DNA from: F23-D06 sp045116675
GTDB lineage: Bacteria; Bacteroidota; Bacteroidia; Bacteroidales; WCHB1-69
Length of the DNA stretch: 35,985 bases
Reading direction: 5' to 3'
NCBI GenBank assembly: GCA_045116675.1
Contig: JBGUMF010000034.1
Location: 1 to 35,985 of the forward strand
Shown: positions 28,849 to 35,985 of the stretch, piece by piece
How the letters are laid out: each line of letters starts with the position of its first letter
Numbering within the stretch: the stretch's first letter is position 1
Program-made: the position numbers and the translations under genes
Notes under the pieces: generated by a model
Database searches by the model: none
What the model saw: the letters and a program-made list of their open reading frames with translations, nothing else
Told to the model about the DNA's origin: nothing

Positions 28849-30039
28849 ATGTACACGCATTTTCAAGAACATCTCCAGAAAGAACTGGCCGACATCAAGG
28901 AAGCCGGCTTGTACAAAAACGAACGCATCATCGCCTCTCCGCAGAGCGGTGAGATCACGCTGCAGGACGGCAGCAAGGTGCTGAACTTCTGCGCCAACAA
29001 CTACCTGGGCCTCGCCAACGACGCGCGCCTGATCGCCGCCGCCAAGGAAGCCCTCGACACCCACGGCTACGGCATGGCCTCCGTACGTTTCATCTGCGGC
29101 TGCTCCGACCTGCACAAGGCCCTGGAGAAGAAGATCGCCGAGTTCTTCGGCACTGAGGACACCATCCTCTACGCTGCCTGCTTCGACGCCAACGGCGGTG
29201 TCTTCGAGCCCCTGCTCACCGACCAGGACGCCATTATCTCCGACGCCCTCAACCACGCTTCCATCATCGACGGCGTGCGCCTCTGCAAGGCTGTGCGCTA
29301 CCGCTATAAAAACGCCGACATGGCCGACCTTGAGGAGCAATTGAAAGCCGCCCAGGCCCAGCGTTTCCGCATCATCGTCACCGACGGTGTGTTCTCCATG
29401 GACGGCAACGTGTGCCCGCTGGACAAGATCTATGAGCTGGCCCAGAAATACGACGCCATGGTCATGGTGGATGAGTCTCACTCCGCCGGCGTGGTGGGCA
29501 ACACCGGCCGCGGCGTGACCGAGCGTTACAACCTGCGCGGCAAAATCGAAATCCTGACCGGTACGCTGGGCAAGGCCTTCGGCGGCGCCATCGGCGGTTT
29601 CACCACCGGTAAGAAGGAAATCATCGACATGCTGCGTCAACGCTCACGTCCGTACCTCTTCTCCAACTCCATTCCTCCGATGGTGGCTGCTGCCGGCTGC
29701 AAGATGGTGGATATCATGTCCGAAACCAACGAGCTGCAAGACAAGCTACACAGCAACACCGAATACTTCGTGGCCAAGATGAAAGCCGCTGGTTTCGACA
29801 TCAAACCGACGGAGTCCGCTATCTGCGCCGTGATGCTGTATGACGCCAAACTGTCACAGGTGATGGCCGCCAAACTGCAGGAGGAAGGCATCTATGTCAC
29901 CGGCTTCTACTATCCTGTGGTGCCGAAAGACCAAGCCCGTATCCGCGTGCAGATTTCCGCCGCCCACGAACCCGAGCACCTCGACAAGTGCATCGCTGCC
30001 TTCACCAAGATCGGCAAAGAGCTGGGCGTTTTGAAATAA
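28849..30039 (+). CDS. kbl: Glycine C-acetyltransferase (2-amino-3-ketobutyrate CoA ligase)
   Basis: A 396-residue PLP enzyme of threonine breakdown that converts 2-amino-3-ketobutyrate and CoA to glycine and acetyl-CoA. It belongs to the alpha-oxoamine synthase family. Features are FCANNYLGLAND, the HGYGMASVRFICG block, SDALNHASIIDGVRL, DGVFSMDGNVCPL, VDESHSAGVVG, and the PLP lysine K242 in TGTLGKAFGGAIGG. The length equals the E. coli enzyme within a few residues. No threonine dehydrogenase gene was identified beside it. The SDR at 19833 is too different in architecture to claim that role. Codon use is strongly GC-biased, as for a highly expressed gene. Confidence 0.96.
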   Translation: MYTHFQEHLQKELADIKEAGLYKNERIIASPQSGEITLQDGSKVLNFCANNYLGLANDARLIAAAKEALDTHGYGMASVRFICGCSDLHKALEKKIAEFFGTEDTILYAACFDANGGVFEPLLTDQDAIISDALNHASIIDGVRLCKAVRYRYKNADMADLEEQLKAAQAQRFRIIVTDGVFSMDGNVCPLDKIYELAQKYDAMVMVDESHSAGVVGNTGRGVTERYNLRGKIEILTGTLGKAFGGAIGGFTTGKKEIIDMLRQRSRPYLFSNSIPPMVAAAGCKMVDIMSETNELQDKLHSNTEYFVAKMKAAGFDIKPTESAICAVMLYDAKLSQVMAAKLQEEGIYVTGFYYPVVPKDQARIRVQISAAHEPEHLDKCIAAFTKIGKELGVLK

Positions 30040-30082
30040 AAGAAACATTTTAACCCTTATTATTAATTTAAAACATCAAAAA

Positions 30083-30505
30083 ATGAAAAAACTCGCTTTA
30101 TTAGCAATTGTTTGCTGTGCCATGGTTTTCTCCAGCTGCCACAGAGACCAACACTCCTATTACACCGAGCTCAACTTCTCCCAGGCTGAAAACACCGAGA
30201 GCGTCATCAGCATCAAGGCCGTGTTGGGCACCATCAATGTGTACTGGATCGGCGATTACACCTTCACGGGCAATGACGAAGGCTACACCGATGTCAAGGC
30301 TAAAACCAAATACCTCGAATCCGTAGCCGGTATTCTGTTGCATGGCAGCGAAATCAAGACCCACATGGGTGCCGATGATTATTTCAACTACAAACTTTAC
30401 AGAAAGAGTGACAACGTTCTGTTGGAAGACACCAAATTCTACTTGGAAGAGGATGGTGACTTTGCTTCTGCGAAAATTGCCGACAATGTGGAAGGTGGCG
30501 AATAA
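30083..30505 (+). CDS. Small hypothetical lipoprotein
   Basis: A 140-residue predicted lipoprotein. The signal peptide MKKLALLAIVCCAMVFSSC ends with a lipobox Cys19. The mature part alternates beta strands (VISIKAVLGTINVYWIGDYTF, YKLYRKSDNVLLEDTKFYLEEDGDF) and ends in acidic residues. No known domain. It lies 43 bases after kbl with no strong promoter between, so it may be co-transcribed. A bidirectional terminator follows. Confidence 0.65.
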   Translation: MKKLALLAIVCCAMVFSSCHRDQHSYYTELNFSQAENTESVISIKAVLGTINVYWIGDYTFTGNDEGYTDVKAKTKYLESVAGILLHGSEIKTHMGADDYFNYKLYRKSDNVLLEDTKFYLEEDGDFASAKIADNVEGGE

Positions 30506-30523
30506 TCGTCTCTAACTCAAAGC

Positions 30524-30557
30524 AAAAAAAAGCCGCTCAATCGAGCGGCTTTTTTTG
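30524..30557. terminator. Bidirectional intrinsic terminator
   Basis: AGCCGCTC at 30531-30538 and GAGCGGCT at 30543-30550 form a perfect 8-bp stem with a 4-base loop. A run of A lies on the left and a run of T on the right. It can end both the plus-strand lipoprotein transcript and the convergent minus-strand one. Confidence 0.93.
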
Positions 30558-30577
30558 TCTTAACACCAAAGGAAAAA

Positions 30578-31066
30578 CTATCTGTACGAGATCATGCCTT
30601 TGGAACTTGTGGTGTCAACATCCACCACTTTCGCACCCACGAAGTTGATCTGCCAGTCGGGAACAGTGTCCACCAGTGCCGTGTCGATGTGGAAGTAGAA
30701 CGTCGTGTTCACGGTCGTGTTCGTGAAATCAGACGTTACATCCACGGTTTTCACCTGCATCATACCATCCGTCACATACGGATTGCTGCCGATACGGTCG
30801 AGCAGGATGCTGGCCACGAGGTCGAAATCCTCACAAGTGGTCTCAAAATGTCCTGTGGAAGTACCGGACAAGGGAAGAACATACAGCATGATGCCATTCT
30901 CATCCAGGGGATTGGAGAAATATTCCAGGTCGCCCGTGGCAATCTGCGTGCCATTCATCGTGAATTCGCCTCTGTACTTGCCTTCATATTGGGTGTTGTT
31001 GTTACGTTGGAAACAGCTACCCAAGCTGATTGCCAACACCATAAAGACGGTAATGATTTTTGTCAT
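30578..31066 (-). CDS. Small hypothetical lipoprotein
   Basis: A 162-residue predicted lipoprotein starting at the ATG at 31066; the upstream in-frame extension overlaps the promoter. The signal peptide ends in ISLGSC, a good lipobox. The mature protein has an N-terminal strand YEGKYRGEFTMNGTQIATGDLEY, similar to lipocalin-like or calycin-like small lipoproteins, and several Thr-rich strands. No catalytic motif is seen. TATTTTTG at 31108-31101 is its likely -7 box. Confidence 0.65.
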   Translation of the reverse strand: MTKIITVFMVLAISLGSCFQRNNNTQYEGKYRGEFTMNGTQIATGDLEYFSNPLDENGIMLYVLPLSGTSTGHFETTCEDFDLVASILLDRIGSNPYVTDGMMQVKTVDVTSDFTNTTVNTTFYFHIDTALVDTVPDWQINFVGAKVVDVDTTSSKGMISYR

Positions 31067-31100
31067 AACTGTGATTTTAATAACGTTTTTAATTCGGGTG

Positions 31101-31108
31101 CAAAAATA
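31101..31108 (-). promoter_or_regulatory. -7 promoter element for the lipoprotein at 30578-31066
   Basis: TATTTTTG on the minus strand, 34 bases upstream of the ATG; no clear -33 box. Confidence 0.55.
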
Positions 31109-31195
31109 GCATAAAAAACACACATACGGACAGAAGGAATAATTTTTCCTTTTTTTTCATTCCAAAACCCTAAAACGGAATCGCGAAAAATTGTG

Positions 31196-31203
31196 TACTT
31201 TTG
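31196..31203 (+). promoter_or_regulatory. -7 promoter element for hisS
   Basis: TACTTTTG, matching TAnnTTTG, 24 bases upstream of the hisS ATG at 31228. No T-box or other riboswitch fits in such a short leader. Confidence 0.6.
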
Positions 31204-31227
31204 CAGCCTACAAAAAAAACAACGACA

Positions 31228-32595
31228 ATGAACATCGTAAAACCATCCATACCCAAGGGGACGCGGGATTTCACGCCGGCGGAGATGATGCGCCGCAACT
31301 ACATTTTCGATACGATCCGCTCCGTATTCTACAAGCACGCCTATCTTCCCATCGAGACACCATCCATGGAGAATCTCTCCACTCTGATGGGCAAATATGG
31401 CGAAGAGGGCGACCGTCTGCTCTTCAAAATCCTCAATTCGGGCGATTTCACCCAGGGGGTTGACTTCCAGGACAGCAGCATGTCGGTCAACAAGCTGGCC
31501 ACCAAGCTGTGCGAGAAAGGCCTGCGTTACGACCTGACGGTGCCCTTCGCCCGTTTCGTGGTGCAGCACCAGAACGACATCACCTTCCCCTTCAAGCGCT
31601 ACCAGATGCAGCCCGTATGGCGCGCCGACCGCCCGCAGAAAGGCCGCTACCGCGAGTTCTACCAGTGCGACGCCGACATTATCGGCAGCACCTCCCTGCT
31701 CAACGAGGCCGAGCTGGTGGAGATCACGGATGAGATTTTCCGGAAATTCGGCATCGCAGTCACGATGAAGATCAATAACCGCAAGATCCTCTCCGGCATC
31801 GCGGAGGTGATCGGGGCCGCCGACAAGGTCACGGACCTCTGCACGGCGATGGACAAGTTAGACAAAATCGGGCAGGAGGCTGTCTGTGCCGAGATGGCAG
31901 AACGCGGTCTCACCCCCGATGCCATCGGAAAGCTGCAACCCGTCTTCTGTCTCGGCGGACAGACCAACGAGGAGAAGCTCGAATGTTTGAAGGCCTTGCT
32001 CGCCACCAGCGAAATCGGACAGAAAGGCCTTGAGGAGCTCACCACCGTGCTGGACTATGTGGCCGAGATGGGCATCACCACCGATTTGGAAATCGACATC
32101 ACTCTGGCCCGCGGCCTGAACTACTATACCGGCGCCATCTTCGAGGTGAAGGCCAAGGACGCCTCCATCGGAAGCATCTCCGGCGGCGGACGCTACGACA
32201 ACCTCACCGGCATCTTCGGACTGAAGAACATGTCGGGCGTGGGCATCTCCTACGGCGCGGAACGCATCTACGACGTACTCAACGAGTTAGGACTTTTCCC
32301 GGATGAGATTCTGAATCCTGTCAAGGCCTTGTTCGTCAACTTCGGGAATGAGGATGAGAAATATGCCCTTGCCGCCCTGCGCGCCGTGCGCGAGGCAGGC
32401 ATTGCGGCAGAAATCTACCCCGACAGCGTCAAGATGGGCAAGCAGATGTCGTACGCCAACGCCAAACACATCCCCTTCGTGGTTATGGCGGGCGAGAACG
32501 AGCGCACAAGCCACACCTTCACCTGCAAGAACATGACCAGCGGCGAGCAGCATACCTGCACGCTACCGGAACTCATTGGAATGCTGACCACATAG
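31228..32595 (+). CDS. hisS: Histidyl-tRNA synthetase
   Basis: A 455-residue class II aminoacyl-tRNA synthetase. Start MNIVKPSIPKGTRDF is typical; a TTG further upstream lies in the promoter. Motif 1 region is IETPSMENLSTLMGKYGEEGD. Motif 2 is RYQMQPVWRADRPQKGRYREFYQCDADIIG. Histidine A blocks follow: LARGLNYYTGAIFEVKAKD, then GSISGGGRYDNLTGIFG (motif 3 region) and GVGISYGAERI. The C-terminal anticodon-binding domain follows from about residue 370. It is slightly longer than E. coli HisS, as in other Bacteroidota. It heads an operon with the DUF389 and ygiQ genes, with gaps of 24 and 21 bases. Confidence 0.97.
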   Translation: MNIVKPSIPKGTRDFTPAEMMRRNYIFDTIRSVFYKHAYLPIETPSMENLSTLMGKYGEEGDRLLFKILNSGDFTQGVDFQDSSMSVNKLATKLCEKGLRYDLTVPFARFVVQHQNDITFPFKRYQMQPVWRADRPQKGRYREFYQCDADIIGSTSLLNEAELVEITDEIFRKFGIAVTMKINNRKILSGIAEVIGAADKVTDLCTAMDKLDKIGQEAVCAEMAERGLTPDAIGKLQPVFCLGGQTNEEKLECLKALLATSEIGQKGLEELTTVLDYVAEMGITTDLEIDITLARGLNYYTGAIFEVKAKDASIGSISGGGRYDNLTGIFGLKNMSGVGISYGAERIYDVLNELGLFPDEILNPVKALFVNFGNEDEKYALAALRAVREAGIAAEIYPDSVKMGKQMSYANAKHIPFVVMAGENERTSHTFTCKNMTSGEQHTCTLPELIGMLTT

Positions 32596-32619
32596 TACTG
32601 ACACCGAAAAAAGACTGTC

Positions 32620-34002
32620 ATGGAAACGCCCACCCTCCGACAACGCATCAACAGGGCCATCCGCAAGGCATGGGTCTCCCTCCGGCAATATACCCAGTTG
32701 CGGGACGACACCGACTATGAAGCCACCTTCGACTCCATCTCCAAGAGTGTGGTTTTCCGGGGCGTGAACGTCTGGGTTCTCTTCTTCGCCATTATCGTGG
32801 CATCGGTAGGGCTTAACGTCAACTCCACGGCCGTCATCATCGGCGCGATGTTGATTTCCCCACTTATGGGACCCATCACGGGCATCGGGTTCGCCGTCGG
32901 CACCTTTGACGAACAGCTGTTGAGGAAATCCCTTAAGAACCTGGCGTTCATGGTGTTCATCAGTCTGGTGGCCTCCACGCTCTACTTCCTCATCTCGCCC
33001 ATTAACGATGCACGCTCCGAGCTTCTGGCCCGTACGCAACCCACCATCTTCGACGTCTTCATCGCCTTCTTCGGCGGATTGGCCGGCATTGTGGCCTCCA
33101 GCCGGAAGTCGCAGTCCATCACCGTCATCTCCGGCGTGGCCATTGCCACCGCCCTCATGCCGCCCTTGTGCACGGCGGGCTTCGGCATCGCCACAGGACA
33201 GATATGGTACTTCCTCGGAGCCTTTTATCTTTTCTTCATCAACTCCTTCTTCATCGCTTTGGCCCCCTTCCTCGTCGTGCGCTTCCTCCGTTTCCCCGAG
33301 GCCCAATACGTGGATGAGCGTCGGCACCGCAAAGTGAAACGTTTTATCACCGTCCTCACCATCCTCGTCCTTATCCCCAGCATCTATTTGGCCACCGACG
33401 TGGTGCAGGAGGCGGCTTTCAACACCCAGAGCATCAAATTCGTGAAGGATTTGCGCTCCAGCGAAATGTTCCAAAACACCCAGATCATCGATGCCGACCG
33501 GGAATACCACCACCGCAGCCAATGCGTCACGCTTTCGCTGATAGGCAAACCCATCAGCAACGAACAAATTGCCAAGCTGCAAGACATGCTTCACACCCAA
33601 TATGGGCTGAAAAAGACCAGTCTGGTTATCAAGCAGACCGGTGAGACCATCGATATTACAAAGCAGAACGAAATCATTGAAGACATTCTTAATAAAAAAG
33701 ATGCCACTATTGCGAAACAGGATTCCACCATCTCCGAGCTGCGGTCCAAAATCAACGCCATTCAAGATGCCGAGACGCTCTCACAACAGCTGGCAGAAGA
33801 GATTTACGCCCAATATCCGGCTGTTCAGGAGTTTGCTGTAACCGATATGGTGCAATACAACACCCGATCCATGGAATCCAAAACGGTTGCGGTCGTGTAT
33901 CTGCAATGGGACAACAACAGCCGTCATCAGGCCGACGAGCAGAAGTTGGTAAAATGGCTCAAAGTACGCATGAACGTTGACGAGCTCAAAGTGATTCACT
34001 AA
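32620..34002 (+). CDS. DUF389 family membrane protein
   Basis: A 460-residue inner-membrane protein of the DUF389 (TIGR00341-like) family, role unknown. Six or so hydrophobic helices occupy about residues 50-265. They include the conserved VNVWVLFFAIIVASVGLNVNS and AVIIGAMLISPLMGPITGIG, then GLAGIVASSR and ISGVAIATALMPPLCTAGFGIA. Residues 340-385 are predicted coiled coil (IEDILNKKDATIAKQDSTIS). The C-terminal soluble part, to residue 460, has no known motif. The second gene of the hisS operon. Confidence 0.9.
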   Translation: METPTLRQRINRAIRKAWVSLRQYTQLRDDTDYEATFDSISKSVVFRGVNVWVLFFAIIVASVGLNVNSTAVIIGAMLISPLMGPITGIGFAVGTFDEQLLRKSLKNLAFMVFISLVASTLYFLISPINDARSELLARTQPTIFDVFIAFFGGLAGIVASSRKSQSITVISGVAIATALMPPLCTAGFGIATGQIWYFLGAFYLFFINSFFIALAPFLVVRFLRFPEAQYVDERRHRKVKRFITVLTILVLIPSIYLATDVVQEAAFNTQSIKFVKDLRSSEMFQNTQIIDADREYHHRSQCVTLSLIGKPISNEQIAKLQDMLHTQYGLKKTSLVIKQTGETIDITKQNEIIEDILNKKDATIAKQDSTISELRSKINAIQDAETLSQQLAEEIYAQYPAVQEFAVTDMVQYNTRSMESKTVAVVYLQWDNNSRHQADEQKLVKWLKVRMNVDELKVIH

Positions 34003-34023
34003 TCCACCATCGTCCCTTTCCGT

Positions 34024-35775
34024 ATGAACCCCGGCAAGCATTTTCTTCCCATCACCAAAAAGGAGCTCGACTACCTCGGATGGGATTATGTGGATGTTGT
34101 CCTCGTGAGCGGGGACGCCTACGTCGATCACCCCTCTTTTGCCGCCGCTGTCATCGGGCGCACACTGGAGCGCGAAGGGCTGCGCGTGGCCATCCTGCCC
34201 CAACCCAACTGGAAAGATGATTTGCGGGATTTCAAGAAATTAGGGAAGCCGAGACTCTTTTTCGGGGTAACCTCCGGCAATATGGACTCTATGGTGAACC
34301 ATTACACGGCCAACAGGCGCCTGCGCAGCGACGACGCCTACACGGCGGGCGGCAAGGCGGGCTTCCGGCCCGACTACGCCACCACCGTTTACAGCCGCAT
34401 CCTCAAGGAGTTGTTTCCGGACGTACCCGTCGTCATCGGGGGCATTGAAGCATCCATGCGCCGCCTCTCGCACTACGACTACTGGAGCGACACGCTCAAA
34501 CCCTCCATCCTCATCGAGAGCGGTGCCGATGTGCTGGTGTATGGCATGGGCGAACGACCCATCACGGCCTTGGCCAAGCTGTTCCAGCAACCCGACTGGC
34601 GCAATCATCTATCTGAACACCAACAGATTGCATACATTGACACCGATATCCAAAAATATACCGACGAAAAGCCCATCCTTCTGCACAGCTATCAAGAAGA
34701 GCTGAAGGACAAACGGCGGTATGGCGAGGATTTTGTTTTATTTGAAACCGAATCCAACAAGCGGGAACAACGGACCATTATTCAACCCTATGAGCATGGC
34801 AAACATGTTGTCGTGCGCCCACCCTACCCTGTGGCCACCGAAGCGGAGATGGACAGCTTTGCCCTCTTCGACCGGATGATGAACCTGCCGCATCCCAAAT
34901 ATCTCAAGCGTGGCGACGTTCCCGCCTTCGAGATGATCAAGAATTCCATCACCTTGCATCGGGGATGTTTCGGGGGGTGCAGTTTCTGCGCCATCGCCGC
35001 GCATCAGGGCAAACAGATTGCCTCGCGTTCCGACGAGTCCATTCTCGCCGAGGTCAAAGATCTGATTTCCAGGCCCTATTTCAAGGGACACATCAGTGAT
35101 TTGGGTGGGCCCTCCGCCAATATGTTCCGTATGCAGGGCCGGGATTTGAACCGTTGCCGCAAATGCCCGCGTCCATCCTGCCTCACACCCGAAATCTGCC
35201 CCAACCTCCAGCTGGACCATCATCCGCTCATCTCCCTATATCAGAGAGTTCGTGAGATGGCGGGCGTGAAGCACGTCACCATCGGCAGCGGCATACGTTA
35301 CGAGATGCTGCTGAACCACGACACCCGGGAAAACGAGCGCAACGGCCAACGCAAATATCTGCATGAGGTTGTAAAGCATCATGTGTCGGGGCGGCTGAAG
35401 GTGGCTCCCGAACATACGGATCCCGAGGTGCTGAAACTGATGCGCAAACCCAGCTTCGACCATTTCCTGGAGTTTTTGGATCTTTTTAACGAAGAAAACC
35501 AGCGTTGCGGCAAGAACCAGCAGCTCATCCCCTACCTCATCGGCTCGCATCCCGGATGTACCGTGGAGAAAATGGCTGCCCTGAGCCGTCTCACCCGCCG
35601 ATGCCACCTCATCACCGACCAGGTGCAGGATTTCACCCCCACCCCGATGACCTTTGCCACCGCCATGTACTACTTAGAATACAACCCCTATACAGGCCAG
35701 AAAGTCCATGTAGCCAAAAGCCTGGCAGAGCGGAAAAAGCAGCATGACTACTTTTTTGCCAAGCCAGGCAGATGA
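34024..35775 (+). CDS. YgiQ family radical SAM protein
   Basis: A 583-residue protein of the YgiQ family. A B12-binding-like N-terminal region begins with ITKKELDYLGWDYVDVVLVSGDAYVDHPSF. The radical SAM domain has the CxxxCxxC cluster motif at C315, C319 and C322 in HRGCFGGCSFCAI. Further family blocks are VVIGGIEASMRRLSHYDYW, DLGGPSANM, then C-x2-C and C-x4-C cysteines in RKCPRPSCLTPEICPN, GSGIRYEM and VAPEHT. The substrate is not known. It is shorter than the E. coli protein (about 740 residues), the usual length in many anaerobes. It is the last gene of the hisS operon. Confidence 0.93.
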   Translation: MNPGKHFLPITKKELDYLGWDYVDVVLVSGDAYVDHPSFAAAVIGRTLEREGLRVAILPQPNWKDDLRDFKKLGKPRLFFGVTSGNMDSMVNHYTANRRLRSDDAYTAGGKAGFRPDYATTVYSRILKELFPDVPVVIGGIEASMRRLSHYDYWSDTLKPSILIESGADVLVYGMGERPITALAKLFQQPDWRNHLSEHQQIAYIDTDIQKYTDEKPILLHSYQEELKDKRRYGEDFVLFETESNKREQRTIIQPYEHGKHVVVRPPYPVATEAEMDSFALFDRMMNLPHPKYLKRGDVPAFEMIKNSITLHRGCFGGCSFCAIAAHQGKQIASRSDESILAEVKDLISRPYFKGHISDLGGPSANMFRMQGRDLNRCRKCPRPSCLTPEICPNLQLDHHPLISLYQRVREMAGVKHVTIGSGIRYEMLLNHDTRENERNGQRKYLHEVVKHHVSGRLKVAPEHTDPEVLKLMRKPSFDHFLEFLDLFNEENQRCGKNQQLIPYLIGSHPGCTVEKMAALSRLTRRCHLITDQVQDFTPTPMTFATAMYYLEYNPYTGQKVHVAKSLAERKKQHDYFFAKPGR

Positions 35776-35782
35776 TGATGAT

Positions 35783-35807
35783 TGTTGAATCGTTTATTTG
35801 TTGAATT
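35783..35807. repeat. Octad repeat, inverse copy of the kbl leader array
   Basis: On the minus strand this reads ATTCAACAAATAAAC then GATTCAAC, the same octads as at 28801-28840 with one AAATAAAC unit fewer. It begins 7 bases after the ygiQ stop. Confidence 0.8.
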
Positions 35808-35823
35808 GATATTGGCCGTTGGA

Positions 35824-35914
35824 AGTTAAGAAACCAAAGTCTTTGATCATTGGTCTATAGCCATAGCCTGCCAACCATCAACTATTAACTATTAATTATT
35901 AATTGTTAACTGCT
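35824..35914. repeat. 7-bp tandem array near the right edge
   Basis: Thirteen heptads in register: degenerate AGACCAT-type units (AGTTAAG, AAACCAA, AGTCTTT, GATCATT, GGTCTAT, AGCCATA, GCCTGCC, AACCATC), then AACTATT twice, AATTATT, AATTGTT, AACTGCT. It has the same two-part make-up as 25212-25337. It ends at the stop of the next gene. Confidence 0.8.
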
Positions 35915-35985
35915 TACAGCACCGTTATCGTACTCTTGATCACTTTGCTGACGCCGTCCAAATCCTTGTATTTCAGAATGTACGG
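35914..35985 (-). CDS. Unknown protein, last 23 codons (runs off the right edge)
   Basis: I read this frame by hand from the reverse strand: PYILKYKDLDGVSKVIKSTI then TVL and a TAA stop. The Y-x-D-x-D-G-V-x-x-x-I-K-S-T segment suggests a beta-strand-rich C-terminal domain, but too little is visible to name a family. The stop codon lies directly at the end of the 7-bp array, as for folD and ffh. Confidence 0.5.
   Translation of the reverse strand, partial: PYILKYKDLDGVSKVIKSTITVL

Overview
The window looks like a chromosomal segment from the phylum Bacteroidota, most likely order Bacteroidales. Three things support this. Most intergenic gaps carry the Bacteroidota -7 promoter element TAnnTTTG, and several also have TTTG or TTG about 19-21 bases upstream. 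There is a protein with a type IX secretion C-terminal sorting domain (16421-17617). Housekeeping genes such as ffh-folD, murG, kbl, hisS and ygiQ sit among small lipoproteins of Bacteroidota style. Flanking DNA is of moderate to high GC by eye, while 8.1-13.6 kb and the HNH gene near 4 kb are clearly AT-rich, which points to acquired DNA. No species can be named.

Layout. 1-0.6 kb: the start of nth (endonuclease III, minus strand), then a plus-strand tRNA-His with its promoter and a strong terminator. 0.6-4.8 kb (minus): vsr1, a sugar-isomerase-like protein, a lipoprotein, a small A1S_2505-like protein and a membrane-anchored HNH protein. 4.8-7.1 kb (minus): a Nudix gene, a DUF4143 ATPase module flanked by a 76-bp direct repeat of the Nudix 5' end, and vsr2. 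7.2-15.5 kb (minus): a compact defence-type operon. In transcription order it runs: 27-codon remnant of a C5 methyltransferase, AAA ATPase, TOPRIM protein, 42-codon remnant of a second C5 methyltransferase, N4/N6 methyltransferase, DGQHR-domain protein, intact C5 methyltransferase, HpaII-type endonuclease, then Pmp3 and ICMT-like membrane proteins. 15.6-19.7 kb (minus): DUF5131 protein, T9SS cargo, a membrane protein and a WG-repeat protein. 19.8-21.3 kb (plus): an SDR epimerase with a C-terminal zinc ribbon. 21.3-26.7 kb (minus): an outer-membrane beta-barrel, CNNM/CBS protein, murG, folD and ffh. 26.9-35.8 kb: ybjQ, TonB-C proteins, kbl, two lipoproteins, and a hisS-DUF389-ygiQ operon. The right edge holds the last 23 codons of a minus-strand gene.

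How the genes fit together. The intact C5 methyltransferase and HpaII-type nuclease should form a type II restriction-modification pair. Vsr endonucleases would repair the T:G mismatches left when 5-methylcytosine deaminates. The ATPase/TOPRIM pair and the methyltransferase/DGQHR pair look like two further defence modules stacked in the same transcription unit. The two cut-off C5 methyltransferase starts show that modules were replaced or nested here, and copies of TTATTGT lie at all three module borders.

Most novel-looking points: the stacked operon and its repeated borders; the DGQHR/methyltransferase pair, whose DGQHR protein has a nuclease-like N-terminus; three 22-bp-spaced iterons built into the promoter of the DUF4143 ATPase; the 76-bp duplication around that ATPase; and short tandem arrays with 7-, 8- and 9-bp units, one of which forms part of the vsr2 coding sequence.
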